Below, piece by piece: positions 1-9,885 of a stretch of 64,000 bases of DNA. The number at the start of each line of letters is the position of its first letter. The stretch's first letter is position 1. This stretch comes from Capronia americana (lineage: Eukaryota; Ascomycota; Eurotiomycetes; Chaetothyriales; Herpotrichiellaceae). The notes beneath the pieces are model-generated. The model did no database searches. It saw only the letters and a list, made by a program, of their open reading frames with translations, and had not been told where the DNA came from. The stretch spans positions 744,001 to 808,000 of the forward strand of contig JADWQD010000015.1 in the NCBI GenBank assembly GCA_016110215.1, in the 5' to 3' direction. The position numbers and the translations under genes were made by a program.

Positions 1-354
1 GATCCTGCCGGGCTGGAGAACGAAGTCTACAAGGAGAATGAGATTGAGAATATGAACGTGAATGCGAATCGGAATGTATACGCGGACATGAATGCCAGCC
101 ACTTGGTACAACAGCTCGAACGTGCCGTGAGCAGCGGGCAATGGGATCACAAGCACAGCCGCGAGCAGAGTCTTATGTCGACTCACAGCCAGCTAGGCGA
201 CCCACGCAAGACAGACAATGCCGTGACCCCGCGAGCAAGGCGGGAGATGGACCTCTTTGGCGGGAGTAAGAAGGAATCGGGCGTGGGGTTGGGGTTGGGG
301 TTGAAATTGAAACCAGATGAATTGACCGTGGGAAAGAATTATCTAACGAGGTAA
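1..354 (+). CDS. C-terminal fragment of an unrecognised protein (5' end outside window)
   Basis: The frame is open from base 1 and ends at a TAA at 352-354, giving 117 residues. An internal ATG lies at base 52, but the frame is already open before it, so I treat this as the end of a gene that begins outside the window. The fragment is polar and probably disordered. It contains an Asn/Met-rich stretch, then a Ser/Gln/Arg-rich stretch. Near the end a short G-L repeat is encoded by three TTGGGG units at about 285-302. I recognise no domain. The frame could instead be spurious, but its codon use resembles coding sequence and the following 2 kb is clearly non-coding. Confidence 0.45.
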   Translation, partial: DPAGLENEVYKENEIENMNVNANRNVYADMNASHLVQQLERAVSSGQWDHKHSREQSLMSTHSQLGDPRKTDNAVTPRARREMDLFGGSKKESGVGLGLGLKLKPDELTVGKNYLTR

Positions 355-1070
355 TGCGACCAAACATTTCGGCAGAATACACCAAGCCTGGACTGCCTTT
401 ACCTTGCAAGGAGCCCGCAAGAGCAGTTCACGACCAAGAGCAGGAGTATATTGGAAGCGGGCCTGGGAATGGTTTTGCGGACGGACGGCCTCGCACTTCA
501 GTTTTGTTTTGTTTCGTTCATTTCTACATCTATTTTTCAGTTGCGAGTCCTGCGAGTCCAGCGAGACCTGGTTTGCGTTTCGAGCGAGCGTTCTTCTTTC
601 GTTCTTCTTCTGTCCTTGTCCCTTCCGCCCTTCTTCCCTCTCGGGGCTTTCCACACCTTCTACTTGCTTGATTGCAGTACATGTACCACGGTGCGGTACA
701 GTACACGGGATGAGAGATTTATTTGGCTGCACGCCCACAGTACTGCACACCTACTTGTATTCCCCCTCTACTTCTTCTGTATACTGCCTGCTATGTATGT
801 ACTGCTTCTTTCGATACCCACCTTATACCGTCGACCTCTAATGTACCCCGTCCTGCCTGTACTTAGAACTTAATACTGTCATGAATAAGTAGTGGATGTT
901 GCTCCTAATCAAGTCTTGCCATAATATCATCCAAACCGACATCTGCACGGGGAGATATAGGGAGATGGTGGATAGTAGAGACTGACTCTCATGGATGCAT
1001 TAGCTGATAGTACTGTACGTTTACATATACATGTACTTGTACAATCTGTGAAGGGAGCATATACATACAT

Positions 1071-1110
1071 AGGTACAAGTGTACTCCGTACTCCGTACTC
1101 CGTGACAAGG
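1071..1110. repeat. GTACTCC short tandem repeat in a GTAC-rich stretch
   Basis: Three perfect tandem copies of the 7-mer GTACTCC start near 1080, preceded by GGTACAAGT. The surrounding 600 bp holds many further GTAC palindromes. Confidence 0.7.
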
Positions 1111-1287
1111 TCCAGTAACTACCTAGTACTACAGGAGAACTGGATGAGAGCGAAGAATCTAGAATTTATTTTATTCAATCTCGGCATGTGTCGTCTAGGT
1201 ACTTGTCCTACAGGAAATTACGTCCTTACATAGATCCATCTTCTTGTTAATGTTGGTGTTGGTGCTAACTTTATATTCAGAGGCACT

Positions 1288-1310
1288 CGTTCACTCACTC
1301 ACTCACTCAC
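1288..1310. repeat. (CACT)n microsatellite
   Basis: About five CACT units occur in tandem. Degenerate TCACTCA/CTACCTAC variants continue to about 1370. Confidence 0.85.
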
Positions 1311-1625
1311 CCGCCTCACCACCTACCTACTCACTCAGTCATTTACTCAGTCACTCATCCATCCGTCTAACCACCTACAGTACCTGCTGACTTAGTTATT
1401 TACTCACCCACTGACTCAATCGCACTTAATCCAACCTGTACGACTTACCTATTTACTTAGTTCTTCTCTCGAGAATCGAAAATTGAGTCCATCCACCCAC
1501 TCGACTTTACTGTCCCACCAGTGTCATGTGTCTATGTGTACTTGGTTTACATCTAAACAGTCTAACATACAGGATATAGTATAGAGAACATAGAGCATGC
1601 TACAGTACATGGTGTGATGGTACAT

Positions 1626-1735
1626 ACCACTTCCCTCCTCTTCTTCGCCTTTTCCCTCTCCTTTCCCCTCCTTCCTTGCTTTCTTCTCCACTCTCCTTCC
1701 TTCCTCATCCCTCTCCTTTCTTCTCGTCTCCCCCA
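1626..1735. repeat. Polypyrimidine tract, about 100 nt
   Basis: The plus strand is almost purely C and T over about 100 nt, with CTTCC/CCTCC motifs and very few purines. The complementary strand reads as a spurious Arg/Glu/Lys-rich open frame. Confidence 0.8.
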
Positions 1736-2134
1736 AATCATACTCTGTAGAAACAATAGAAACAGTATTCGGCCGTGAGATCTAAATGTCTATCTACTAT
1801 GGACCTGCTTGACAGGGTTTCTCGATCCTCGGGACGTGGCATGTCTCGTTGACTTTTCCTGACGGGTCCGTGCTCGTTCGCCTGATGCTTTTTTGTTGTC
1901 TTTGCGCTCGCTCCGATATGCTGATGCTGCGTTGCTCTTTTGTGTCTTTTCCTGGCCGGTCTATGTAGGTATGCATGCTCCCCCCGATGCCTCGCTGCTT
2001 TTTGTGTCTTTCCTGCCCTTCCCCCCTCCGTCCGTTCAGTTTTGCCTGTTGATCTGAGTTGAGTTGAGACTGAGACTGAGATAGATATACAGGAACACAG
2101 GTAAGGATCGGGCAGTGGAGTGGATGATGAACCG

Positions 2135-2162
<28 letters not shown>
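2135..2162. repeat. (AC)14 dinucleotide microsatellite
   Basis: An uninterrupted AC run of 28 nt. On the complementary strand it would encode Cys-Val repeats, which is why a false open frame runs through it. Confidence 0.95.
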
Positions 2163-2166
<4 letters not shown>

Positions 2167-2451
2167 CACAACCGACTGAGCGAACCGCCTAGTAACTCCA
2201 TCCATGCCAGGGATCCGTTCAAACTCCTCCCCTATCAAAACCCCCCAATGCACCTAATCCAAGTCGCTATGCAAATTCCAAGCTCGAAAACGCCGGTGCA
2301 CCATTTCAGCACCCAGTACTCGGTACACCCCTTTGTTGACGCCTATGTAGAAGACGGATTGGCAACCAAAAGCAAAATCGTGAAATGTCAGAGCACCATT
2401 CACAGCACACACAGCACATACCTTCCTCATTCTTGACACCGGCTACCTTCT

Positions 2452-4747
2452 TCAAACGGCAGGCCATCGCACTCTAAGCCCTTCACACCATCTATCAAAA
2501 AGACTCTCCCCAAGTTGTCTCGTATGCTCCAACCCGCCCACCAGGCCTTTCATCATTTCCTTCTCCTCCGTCTCATCCGACCCATTGACTTTCCGACCCT
2601 CGCTTCTCTCCTCAGCACTCGAGTTCCGCAGTGGTGAATTCACCTGCGAGACACCCGTAGAATTCACCCGTGACGGACTCCTAGACCCTATGACTGCCTG
2701 TGCGGATTGTCGTCGTCGATGAGACTTCAAATGTGGGTTGTTCTGCGCGAGGACCAGTTTTGCTGCTTGCCCGGATTTAGTCGGTGTGCTCGGTGTAACC
2801 TGGCGACTTTCATTCGCTGTGGCCGGTTTCTCGGGAGACATGATCATCTCAGACTCTGAGCGGCTGGCTTTCTGCGGCGAAATGGTGGCGGCAGGTGCTG
2901 GTTGCGGTAGCATCGATTTCAATGTGTCGTCTTGCTTCATCTTCGAAATGATGGACGACATGATATGGTACATACCGTCAGGATCAACACTCTCCAAGTC
3001 CGAGAACGCCTCGGCCAGTCTTGCCACAGCTTCTCGTTTCACCTCGTCCGCCGTGTCGTTGAGGATATCCTGACACGACAGCCCAATGGCGTGGCTGTAT
3101 AGCTTCTTCCCGAGATTTGCTTCCTTGGACTCCATTGCCAGTGTCGTGGCGGTAGAGAATCTCGATTCCTTGTCTGGCTTCGAGAGTAGCGACGTCTCCA
3201 AATCGACCAAGACACCGATACCAGGTTTCGCTTTCGAAGGAGTCCGGATCACGCTAGAGTTCGGGTCTTCGTTCTCGTCGGTCGTGACTGGATTGTTAGG
3301 CGACACGCGTCGGAACTGTCGGACTGTGCTGGGGCTGTTGCCGAAGGACATGTTCACGCCGAGGGGTTGTCGTGATTGAGCGTTGGACAGTCTCTTCCTG
3401 CTTGTTCGTGCTCCCGAGAGAGAATCTACCGAGTCTCTTCGGTCGGATCGGTACTGCTGTTGCTGTGACTCGGAGATCTTGCGCATGGTTAATTTGGTCG
3501 GGCTCTGGTCGGGCTCTGGCCGGCCTTCCAGACGCAAGTCTTGCATCATTTGGGTGGCGCTCTCTTTCGAGTCGACCATCACGTCGACAGATGTCCTCGA
3601 CACCTTCCTCTTCTTCTGGGTCTGCGCACCTCTAAGGTTCATGGTGGGCACAGCTTTGATGGTTTCAAACACCCAACCATCGTCATTATTGTCGTGCGAC
3701 AAATTCTTGAGTGTCTCGGCGTAGTATTTCAGATTTCTGTCTCCACCTTTGCTGGCCTCCCAATCTTGTTTCCGTAGAATCAATTCTTGAAGACCTTCGA
3801 TCTTCCCTGCTGACCGGATGAAGCGGTGGCTGAGTAGTTCTTTGGCACCTTTTCTCCTGTCTACGTCTTTGGTCAAGCAGCAAGCGACAAAGTCTTTGAA
3901 GTCCTTGGACCATTGAGAGCCTTCGAGCCTGGGCGCAGGTTGTTTCGGGATGAGAAAGAGGACTTTCATCGGATGGACATTCGCATGCGGAGGCTCGCCG
4001 TGGGCCAGTTCCATAGCAGTGATACCGAGACTCCAGACATCCGCCTTTGCATCGTGACCTTCTTGCTGAATAACTTCGGGTGCCATCCAGAACGGCGTAC
4101 CAACAAATGTATTCCTCACGCTCTTGAGTCCAACCAATTGCGCAGCAACTCCGAAATCTGCCAGTTTTACCCGGCCGTCCATACCCAGAAGCACATTCGC
4201 CGCCTTGATATCCCGATGGAGCTTGCCTTCGCTATGCAGGTACGCTAGACCAAGCAGCAGTTCGCGACATATGATGGCAATGTGGCTTTCCGATATGCGA
4301 TGCGGTGGAGGTTTGAGGAGGTCTGCGCAGGATCCGCCGCCCAAGTATTCCATGACAATCCACAGTGTCTGTCGGCGGAGGAAAGCGAGGCGGTACTTCG
4401 TGACGTGGGGGCTCGAGCAGGAGGAGAGGACTGAGAGTTCCGAGAGGATATCAGAGAGATCCTCTTCCGAGGATTCAAGATCGACCTAAGTAGAGGGGTT
4501 AGTTTTTCGATCTCAGCATTGCAGTTTAATGCGCCAAACATACATGCTTGATTGCGACGATCTCGCCAGTGGCTTTCTCGATTGCCTTGTAGACGACGCC
4601 GAATGAGCCACTGCCGAGTTCTTCCAGCACTTGATATCGGTCTGCTAGTGTGTCGCCGTTTGAAGCATCTTCTTGAATCTCAAAATAGCTTTGCGGAGCC
4701 GTCCGGGCCCCATGGGGTGTGTCTGAATAAGGTGATATCATCGCCAT
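2452..4747 (-). CDS. Ste20-family (GCK group) serine/threonine kinase
   Basis: Two exons, 4747-4544 and 4485-2452, with a 58-nt intron (GTATGT..TTAG) in the loop after the ATP-binding lysine; 745 residues. The kinase domain spans about 38-290. It has the Gly loop GSGSFG at 45-50, VAIK with K67, HRDIKAAN with catalytic D160, DFG at D178, and GTPFWMAPEV, the germinal-centre kinase signature. The C-terminal 450 residues are mostly Ser/Pro/Lys-rich and disordered. Two conserved-looking helical patches are present, one around residues 540-580 and one at the extreme C-terminus. The family acts upstream of NDR kinases in polarity and septation (Nak1/Kic1/POD-6, Sid1/SepL or MST-1 types). The sequence does not let me choose among these three fungal paralogues. 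The gene converges on the unknown gene at the left edge. Confidence 0.92.
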
Positions 4748-5525
4748 ATCGATGCTGTTATGTCACTGCCTGCCAGAAGTGTAGAAGCGAAATCTCTTTC
4801 AACAGCAATGATGTGTTCCTGGTCGGGACCGGCTCATGCGTAGGGATCAAGCCGTGATACGATGAGAGTGTGCGCCAGTGTCAGTCCGGAAGATGCGAAT
4901 GCAAAAGGTTGCGCCGGTACAGATTGCAGGGCTGCTCGATGAATATCGTGGTACAAAGCATGGAGGTGAGGACCAGCAGCACCAAGGATATATTGTAGTA
5001 CGACGACGTTTGTAAAAGGGGTCCACGGGACATTAATGCTGTGGATCGAATTTTGTATCAAGCCGCATGACCAGAACGACAGAGAACTTGCAGCTTGGAA
5101 CGGATATCGTCGACTGTGGGCTGCCGGATTCTGGCCCGCGAGATGAAGCTACAAATCCGATGTTTACGGGCTGTCGTCATGGTAACAGCAAACAGAATCG
5201 GGGAAAGCGTGACCCTGGCCCCGCGCTAACGTACAACAGCGACACGCTAATGCAGGGGCCCGTTTCTTCCCGCCTCCACCTCGAGCTGGCGCAGCTACCG
5301 ATGAACATGAGGTAGAAACGAGAACGGTTTTATCAGCTCAGCCATCGGGATCTAACGGGCCTCGGAACAAGTCAGGGAGACAGACCTTCTGGAAACCTAT
5401 GGATGAACCATGTTGCCAGGGGGACACCGTCGATGTTCCAGAGACGACTCGCTCCAAGTCACCATGGAAGTACGAGTAGATTGTCATTTCGCATCTCTCA
5501 TGGTAGGACGCTCAATCGATCATTG
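4748..5525. other. Kinase upstream region and spacer to the next gene
   Basis: These 0.78 kb upstream of the kinase start contain no supported gene. Short open frames on both strands lack any recognisable product. It presumably holds the kinase promoter and the 3' end of the DUF4048-like gene. Confidence 0.5.
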
Positions 5526-7073
5526 TCATATGTGCGGACTGTCAAGTATATGCGTTTGGCTCTCTCGAGACTCGTTCCTGTCCGTAGACTCGTTTTGACT
5601 CGAATCCCACTCCTTCATCAGATCGCTAATTGTTCTTGTCAATTTTGGAGTCACCCTCTGCATCTCCGGCCAGGGCAGGCCACCGCTCGCTTTGCTTGTT
5701 GCCTCGTCATGTGCAGCCACATTTAAAACCTTGTTGCTGACGGGCGAGTCCCATGCATCCCAGCTATCTTCCACTTCGTCGTTGTCATTCAGGTCCGGTA
5801 GTAGACTGGGTGGGTTTGATGAATCGGTGCTGCTCTTTTGCTGTACATGTCCATTTGGTCTCTCCGATGGCTTGGATGACGTTGACGAGTTACGCTGTGG
5901 TGTATCGAGACCGAACTCGTTCCAGAACGACGTCTCCTTAGATCCAGGTCTCGGAGTCTCCGTTGAGTCCTTTGTGTTACTCTTGGCCGCTTTCTCAGAG
6001 GGCTTCTTGGTCGATTTCCGTTGAGTGGGTCTAAGCGGTCGCTGCTGAGCTGCTGTGCCGTTGATGCCTTCCTCTCCAACAGTTGCTTGTCTGATGTCCT
6101 CAAAGAACGTCCACAGACCATCCCTGACCCCATCATACACCTGCTTGCCTTGCTTCACCAGCATATCCGCTGCGACAGGAGGTAATGATCTGCGATGTGC
6201 TGCTAGGTCCTTGTATGTCTTGCCGAAGCCAAGGGGGAGAGCATCACCCGAGATGAGCCCATCCAAGGTCGGCATTCTGGACAGCGACGGTCTTTGGTCA
6301 TGCTCAGTTTCGAGCTCAGCCGAGTCGTTCTGCGCAGTCTTGATGTCTTCTGCTGGCTTGAAGCTTGTTTTGGCACACGTCGGGCTTAGCAGACTCAGCG
6401 TTCTCGTATGCCTGCCACCTTCGAATATTCTCTTTGACCCCTTTCTGCTCAGGCCAGATCCTCCATTAGTCGCCTGATTTGCCTGGCTTCTCTCCACCAG
6501 CGCACGCTTCCGCCTTCGTTCTTCATCCACGTCCTCTTCGGGAGCAGCTGTTTCACCTCCAGCGACCTCATCTAAAGCCATCGGTTGTAGTTTCTTGACT
6601 TGTCTCAGCTCGCCTCTTTTCTTGTTCGCTTCGTACGCTGCCCATTGCTTCTTCAGGCTCTGTAGGTCCGCCTCTGCCCGTTGTAGTTCTTCTCTCAGTT
6701 CAAGCACTTTGCGTTCCTGTGCTGCCAGCAGTGTCAAAAACTCCCCACTCCCTCTTGCTTTACTCCTGTCTTGCGGTTCAGTCGCAAGGTCGGGACTCTT
6801 GAAGGGTGCTGCACGAAGCCGGGGTGACGATCTGGCCGAGTCGATAGGACTCGCGACGCCAGAACCAATGGGAGACTGCGACAGTTGCGTATTGGTGGGC
6901 AAGAGAATCGGAAAGTTCAAAGACAATCCCTTTGTGTGTCTCTTGGGAACATTAGGATTCGTGTCAGGTGCACGACTTGGACTTGGAGGAATGGCTGTCT
7001 CGTTGCCGATCGACGGTGAAGCATCCGTGGAATGCGGGCGTTGAATAGACTCGAAGGTTGATGCCGGCTCCAT
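5526..7073 (-). CDS. DUF4048-like fungal protein with a central coiled coil
   Basis: Single exon from ATG at 7073 to the stop at 5526, 515 residues. The N-terminal 110 residues are Ser/Pro-rich and include a basic motif RHTKGLSLNFPI at about 45-56. This motif resembles the start of the uncharacterised fungal DUF4048 domain; that assignment is from memory and is tentative. A heptad-like, Glu/Leu/Lys-rich helix at about 110-155 predicts a coiled coil. Further conserved-looking blocks are a segment around 225-245 and an amphipathic helix near 300-330. The remainder is polar and probably disordered. No signal peptide, membrane segment or catalytic motif is seen. The function is unknown; a nuclear or cytoskeletal scaffold role would be a guess. 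Confidence 0.8.
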   Translation of the reverse strand: MEPASTFESIQRPHSTDASPSIGNETAIPPSPSRAPDTNPNVPKRHTKGLSLNFPILLPTNTQLSQSPIGSGVASPIDSARSSPRLRAAPFKSPDLATEPQDRSKARGSGEFLTLLAAQERKVLELREELQRAEADLQSLKKQWAAYEANKKRGELRQVKKLQPMALDEVAGGETAAPEEDVDEERRRKRALVERSQANQATNGGSGLSRKGSKRIFEGGRHTRTLSLLSPTCAKTSFKPAEDIKTAQNDSAELETEHDQRPSLSRMPTLDGLISGDALPLGFGKTYKDLAAHRRSLPPVAADMLVKQGKQVYDGVRDGLWTFFEDIRQATVGEEGINGTAAQQRPLRPTQRKSTKKPSEKAAKSNTKDSTETPRPGSKETSFWNEFGLDTPQRNSSTSSKPSERPNGHVQQKSSTDSSNPPSLLPDLNDNDEVEDSWDAWDSPVSNKVLNVAAHDEATSKASGGLPWPEMQRVTPKLTRTISDLMKEWDSSQNESTDRNESRESQTHILDSPHI

Positions 7074-7451
7074 AGTCCAAAGTCAGTCGTGCTGGGCAGA
7101 TTGTCGGCAAGTGGCGTGTAAACAGCGTCGAGATGTAAAATAGATGTCGTAATACGTAGACCCATACTCAGATCCCAAGCAAGACAGTCATTTCAAAGGC
7201 ACACCCGCTGTCATGTCGTCGCATATCATACATCAATGAAGAAGTCGAGGACTGAATGTTCGCAGGACGCAGGATGTTGACTTGGCCGGAAACGGCGAGT
7301 CGGTGATTACCAGGCCGCCTCCATCCCCACAAGATGCAGCAAGTCTACCAGGGGCCCCGGCACTCCTTTGTTCAGCCTCATAGCGAACGGTTTCTTATTC
7401 ACTCGCCGAAGTCCATTGTATACACAAAAGTACATAGATTGCCGTCCAGGT
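7074..7451. other. Short spacer between the DUF4048-like gene and the GH76 gene
   Basis: The gap holds the upstream region of the DUF4048-like gene and the 3' end of the GH76 gene. I see no other feature. Confidence 0.5.
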
Positions 7452-8895
7452 CTACATGATGAGCCAGACACTCCCCCCAACAATGATGCCTGCGCACACA
7501 AGAGTCAAAATAGCAGCTCCCGCTTTATCCGCCGTCGTGATGGGCGAATGCTTGATGATGGGTGACGCATTAATATCCGTGCCGGCGTCTGGATCACTCT
7601 GGGACGTGCCTCCAGTGTCGGCGGTCTTGGGTGCTATCTGGGGGTTCACTGTCGTTGCGCCAATGACGGCGAGGGCTTGCATCTGGTCATCGAGTCAGCA
7701 ACCTTGTCTCAGCAGAATCCAGCGAGAAACCACCTACCTGCTGTCCAACGCCCGAACTCCCATCAAATCCAGCATACCATTGCCTGCCACACATCCTCCC
7801 GTTGTTCCCACCCGTGCACTGCTGCGCTGCTCCAACAGCACTATCTCTCAACTTGGGCATAATCAAGTCGTAGGTGCTCGGCACGATCATTGCTGTCACC
7901 GCCATCCACCTCGACAAGTACGCCTTGAAACTGCTCTGATCATTGTTGCACACCATCGTCGACTCGCATTGAAACTCGCTCATGATATTGCCCCCATATT
8001 CGGCTGGGAAGAATAATTTGAATGCCCCGTCGAGGATTTCATGCACGCGCGTGCCCCAAGGTTCCGCTCCGCCGGTGTAGTTGTACATTGCCGCTGCGCC
8101 CATCAACATGGTGCCATAGTTGTATGTCCAAGCAAAGTGCTGCACATCGGTACAGTTGTTGTTTGCGTCGGTGTTGTCCCAGATAAACAGTACGTCGTCT
8201 TGAACTTGGAACAACGGGCTGGCTTCCATCCAGTCCCACATCTTGATCGCCCAGTCTGCATAGGTCTGATTGCCCGTATACTTTGCCAGCCGGGCTGCCA
8301 GCTGAAAATAACCACCGTTGGAAATCGTGTTCTTCAGGTTGTACCCTGCATTGAAGGAAAAGACCTGCCATCTCATGCCTCCGTTACACGTCGCCGGATC
8401 CCAAAGTGTCGTCTGAAAGTTGAAGACGGCTTGAGCGAGAGCTAACCACGAAGGTGCATCACCACCGACATCAGGTAAGTTCGCCTCCGCGGCATCCATA
8501 GCGGAGAAGGCCCAGAAATCTTGGTCGTCGACACCCATGTTCTTGCTCTGATTCGGCGGGTTGAAGTTCTGATCGGGTCCAATCTGAAATTGCAGAGCCT
8601 CGGTGACCACGTGGTTGTAGCTTGCATCGCCTGTGTACTGCCAGTAGTGGATAAGGGACCCAAACATAGCCCCTGCTTCCCACCAGTAATAACAGGCGAC
8701 GTCGTCACAAGGTCCAGGGAGCAGCCCTGGAACTTGACCTGTTTGATTCCCAGAGTAGTAGGTCATCATGTCGTATGCTAACGTCGAGGTGACAGATTTG
8801 ACCGAGTCCATGCTGTTGAGGTCGAGTTCGAGACCATGTGCCACCTGCAGCAGGCCCACCAATGGGGCAAACGCCGAAAATATCCTTGATCTCAT
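7452..8895 (-). CDS. GH76 endo-1,6-alpha-mannanase of the DFG5/DCW1 type
   Basis: Two exons, 8895-7738 and 7682-7452, with a 55-nt intron (GTAGGT..CCAG); 462 residues. A cleavable signal peptide occupies about 1-21. The GH76 fold follows, with the paired-Asp motif GVDDQDFWAF (D123/D124), which carries the catalytic acids in this family. Tryptophan- and Asn-rich motifs typical of (alpha/alpha)6 barrels also occur. The C-terminal exon encodes a Ser/Thr/Asp-rich linker and a final 24-residue hydrophobic segment with no charged tail, the pattern of a GPI-attachment signal. The family cleaves or transglycosylates alpha-1,6-mannan and helps tether GPI glycoproteins to the cell wall, so an outer-membrane-leaflet or wall location is expected. 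At least four N-glycosylation sequons are present. Confidence 0.93.
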
Positions 8896-9885
8896 GATGT
8901 GCTTTTGTTAATATACATATAGATACTGTGTCCAAAACGGGGCAAGGCCGTAGCCTGTGAACTGATAAATGAAGCCGGGAAGGACAATATATCTTGGACC
9001 GAGTGGCGCCTGAAGTCGATGAGGCTAAGGATAGTGTGCAAACGCGAACTAGGGGTACACCTCCAAGCGGAGCGAGCGACCGAGGAGCGCGGCCGTGAAG
9101 AGAGCGAAAGACAAGGCGGCCACAGCAAGATCCAAGCCAGCTCAGCGGGTTAATTGTGTCGTGAATGAAAGGAAAGAGCGAAAAAAGGACCGTTGATGGT
9201 TTCTTGCACAGTGGAACAGGACCGAGATAGGGAACGGAGCGAAGGCAAACCGAAGGAACACAAAAACTCGAAACATGAAGCGCATACCAAGGAATCCAAG
9301 GCGTCAAGGGAACAATGGGTGTCACAAGCTCATTTCACAGGAGGCCGGCCACCGCTCGAGGGTGAGCACAAGAAGCAGTGCCGCGTGTCCCGCCGCGCTG
9401 GTGTCGTTGTCAAGTGTCTAACGTGTTGTCTATGAGACGTTGGCACCTTGGCGAGGGAGCGAGAGAACCAACCGGAATGGCTTCTCAGAGCTCTTCCGCC
9501 CGGAAAACTGGAGACGATAGGCGGACAAGCCGTATCGATTGCTTGGCGCTGCTTGGCACGGCCCGCTGCTCTTCTGGCCCAAGCTCCAGGGGCTGCTCGG
9601 GCTGTGAAGGGAATGAGTCTTCACCCCCAAAATCTTTTCTCCAGACCCCTACTTATAGGCCCGAGCGCAGAAGATGAAGAAGTCTAATTAGCTTTGTTTT
9701 CATGTGCAGTGCTGGGAAATGCAGAGCCCCCTGATTTTAAAACCCGTCGCCGTAGGCAACCATCATATCGCAAGCAGAATTGGACACTCCGTTGCGCCGT
9801 CGCTCAAATGCAGTGATGCTCTGTGCGGAATGTTGTATATATACATTTTCGCGTTCGCTCCGCCTGTCGAACCCCCTCGATTTCT
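8896..9885. other. Spacer upstream of the GH76 gene
   Basis: This 1-kb spacer holds the GH76 promoter and the 3' flank of the TRK gene. No supported gene is present. The region near 9190-9310 is purine-rich on the plus strand. Confidence 0.5.

Larger units (their letters stand above)
355..2451. other. 2.1-kb convergent intergenic spacer rich in simple repeats
   Basis: This spacer lies between the unknown gene on the plus strand and the kinase gene on the minus strand, so it should hold both 3' ends. No convincing gene is seen. Open frames here have low-complexity, Ser/Phe- or Arg-rich translations and no start context. It contains many GTAC tetranucleotides, a (CACT)n run, a polypyrimidine tract of about 100 nt and an (AC)14 microsatellite, annotated separately. 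Confidence 0.7.

Noticed and set aside
285..302. Telomere-like TTGGGG units
   Set aside because: There are only three copies, inside an open reading frame, and flanking DNA is not subtelomeric.
404..873. Open frames of 140-145 codons left of the spacer
   Set aside because: Translations are Ser/Phe/Cys-rich from pyrimidine-rich DNA, with no splice or domain support.
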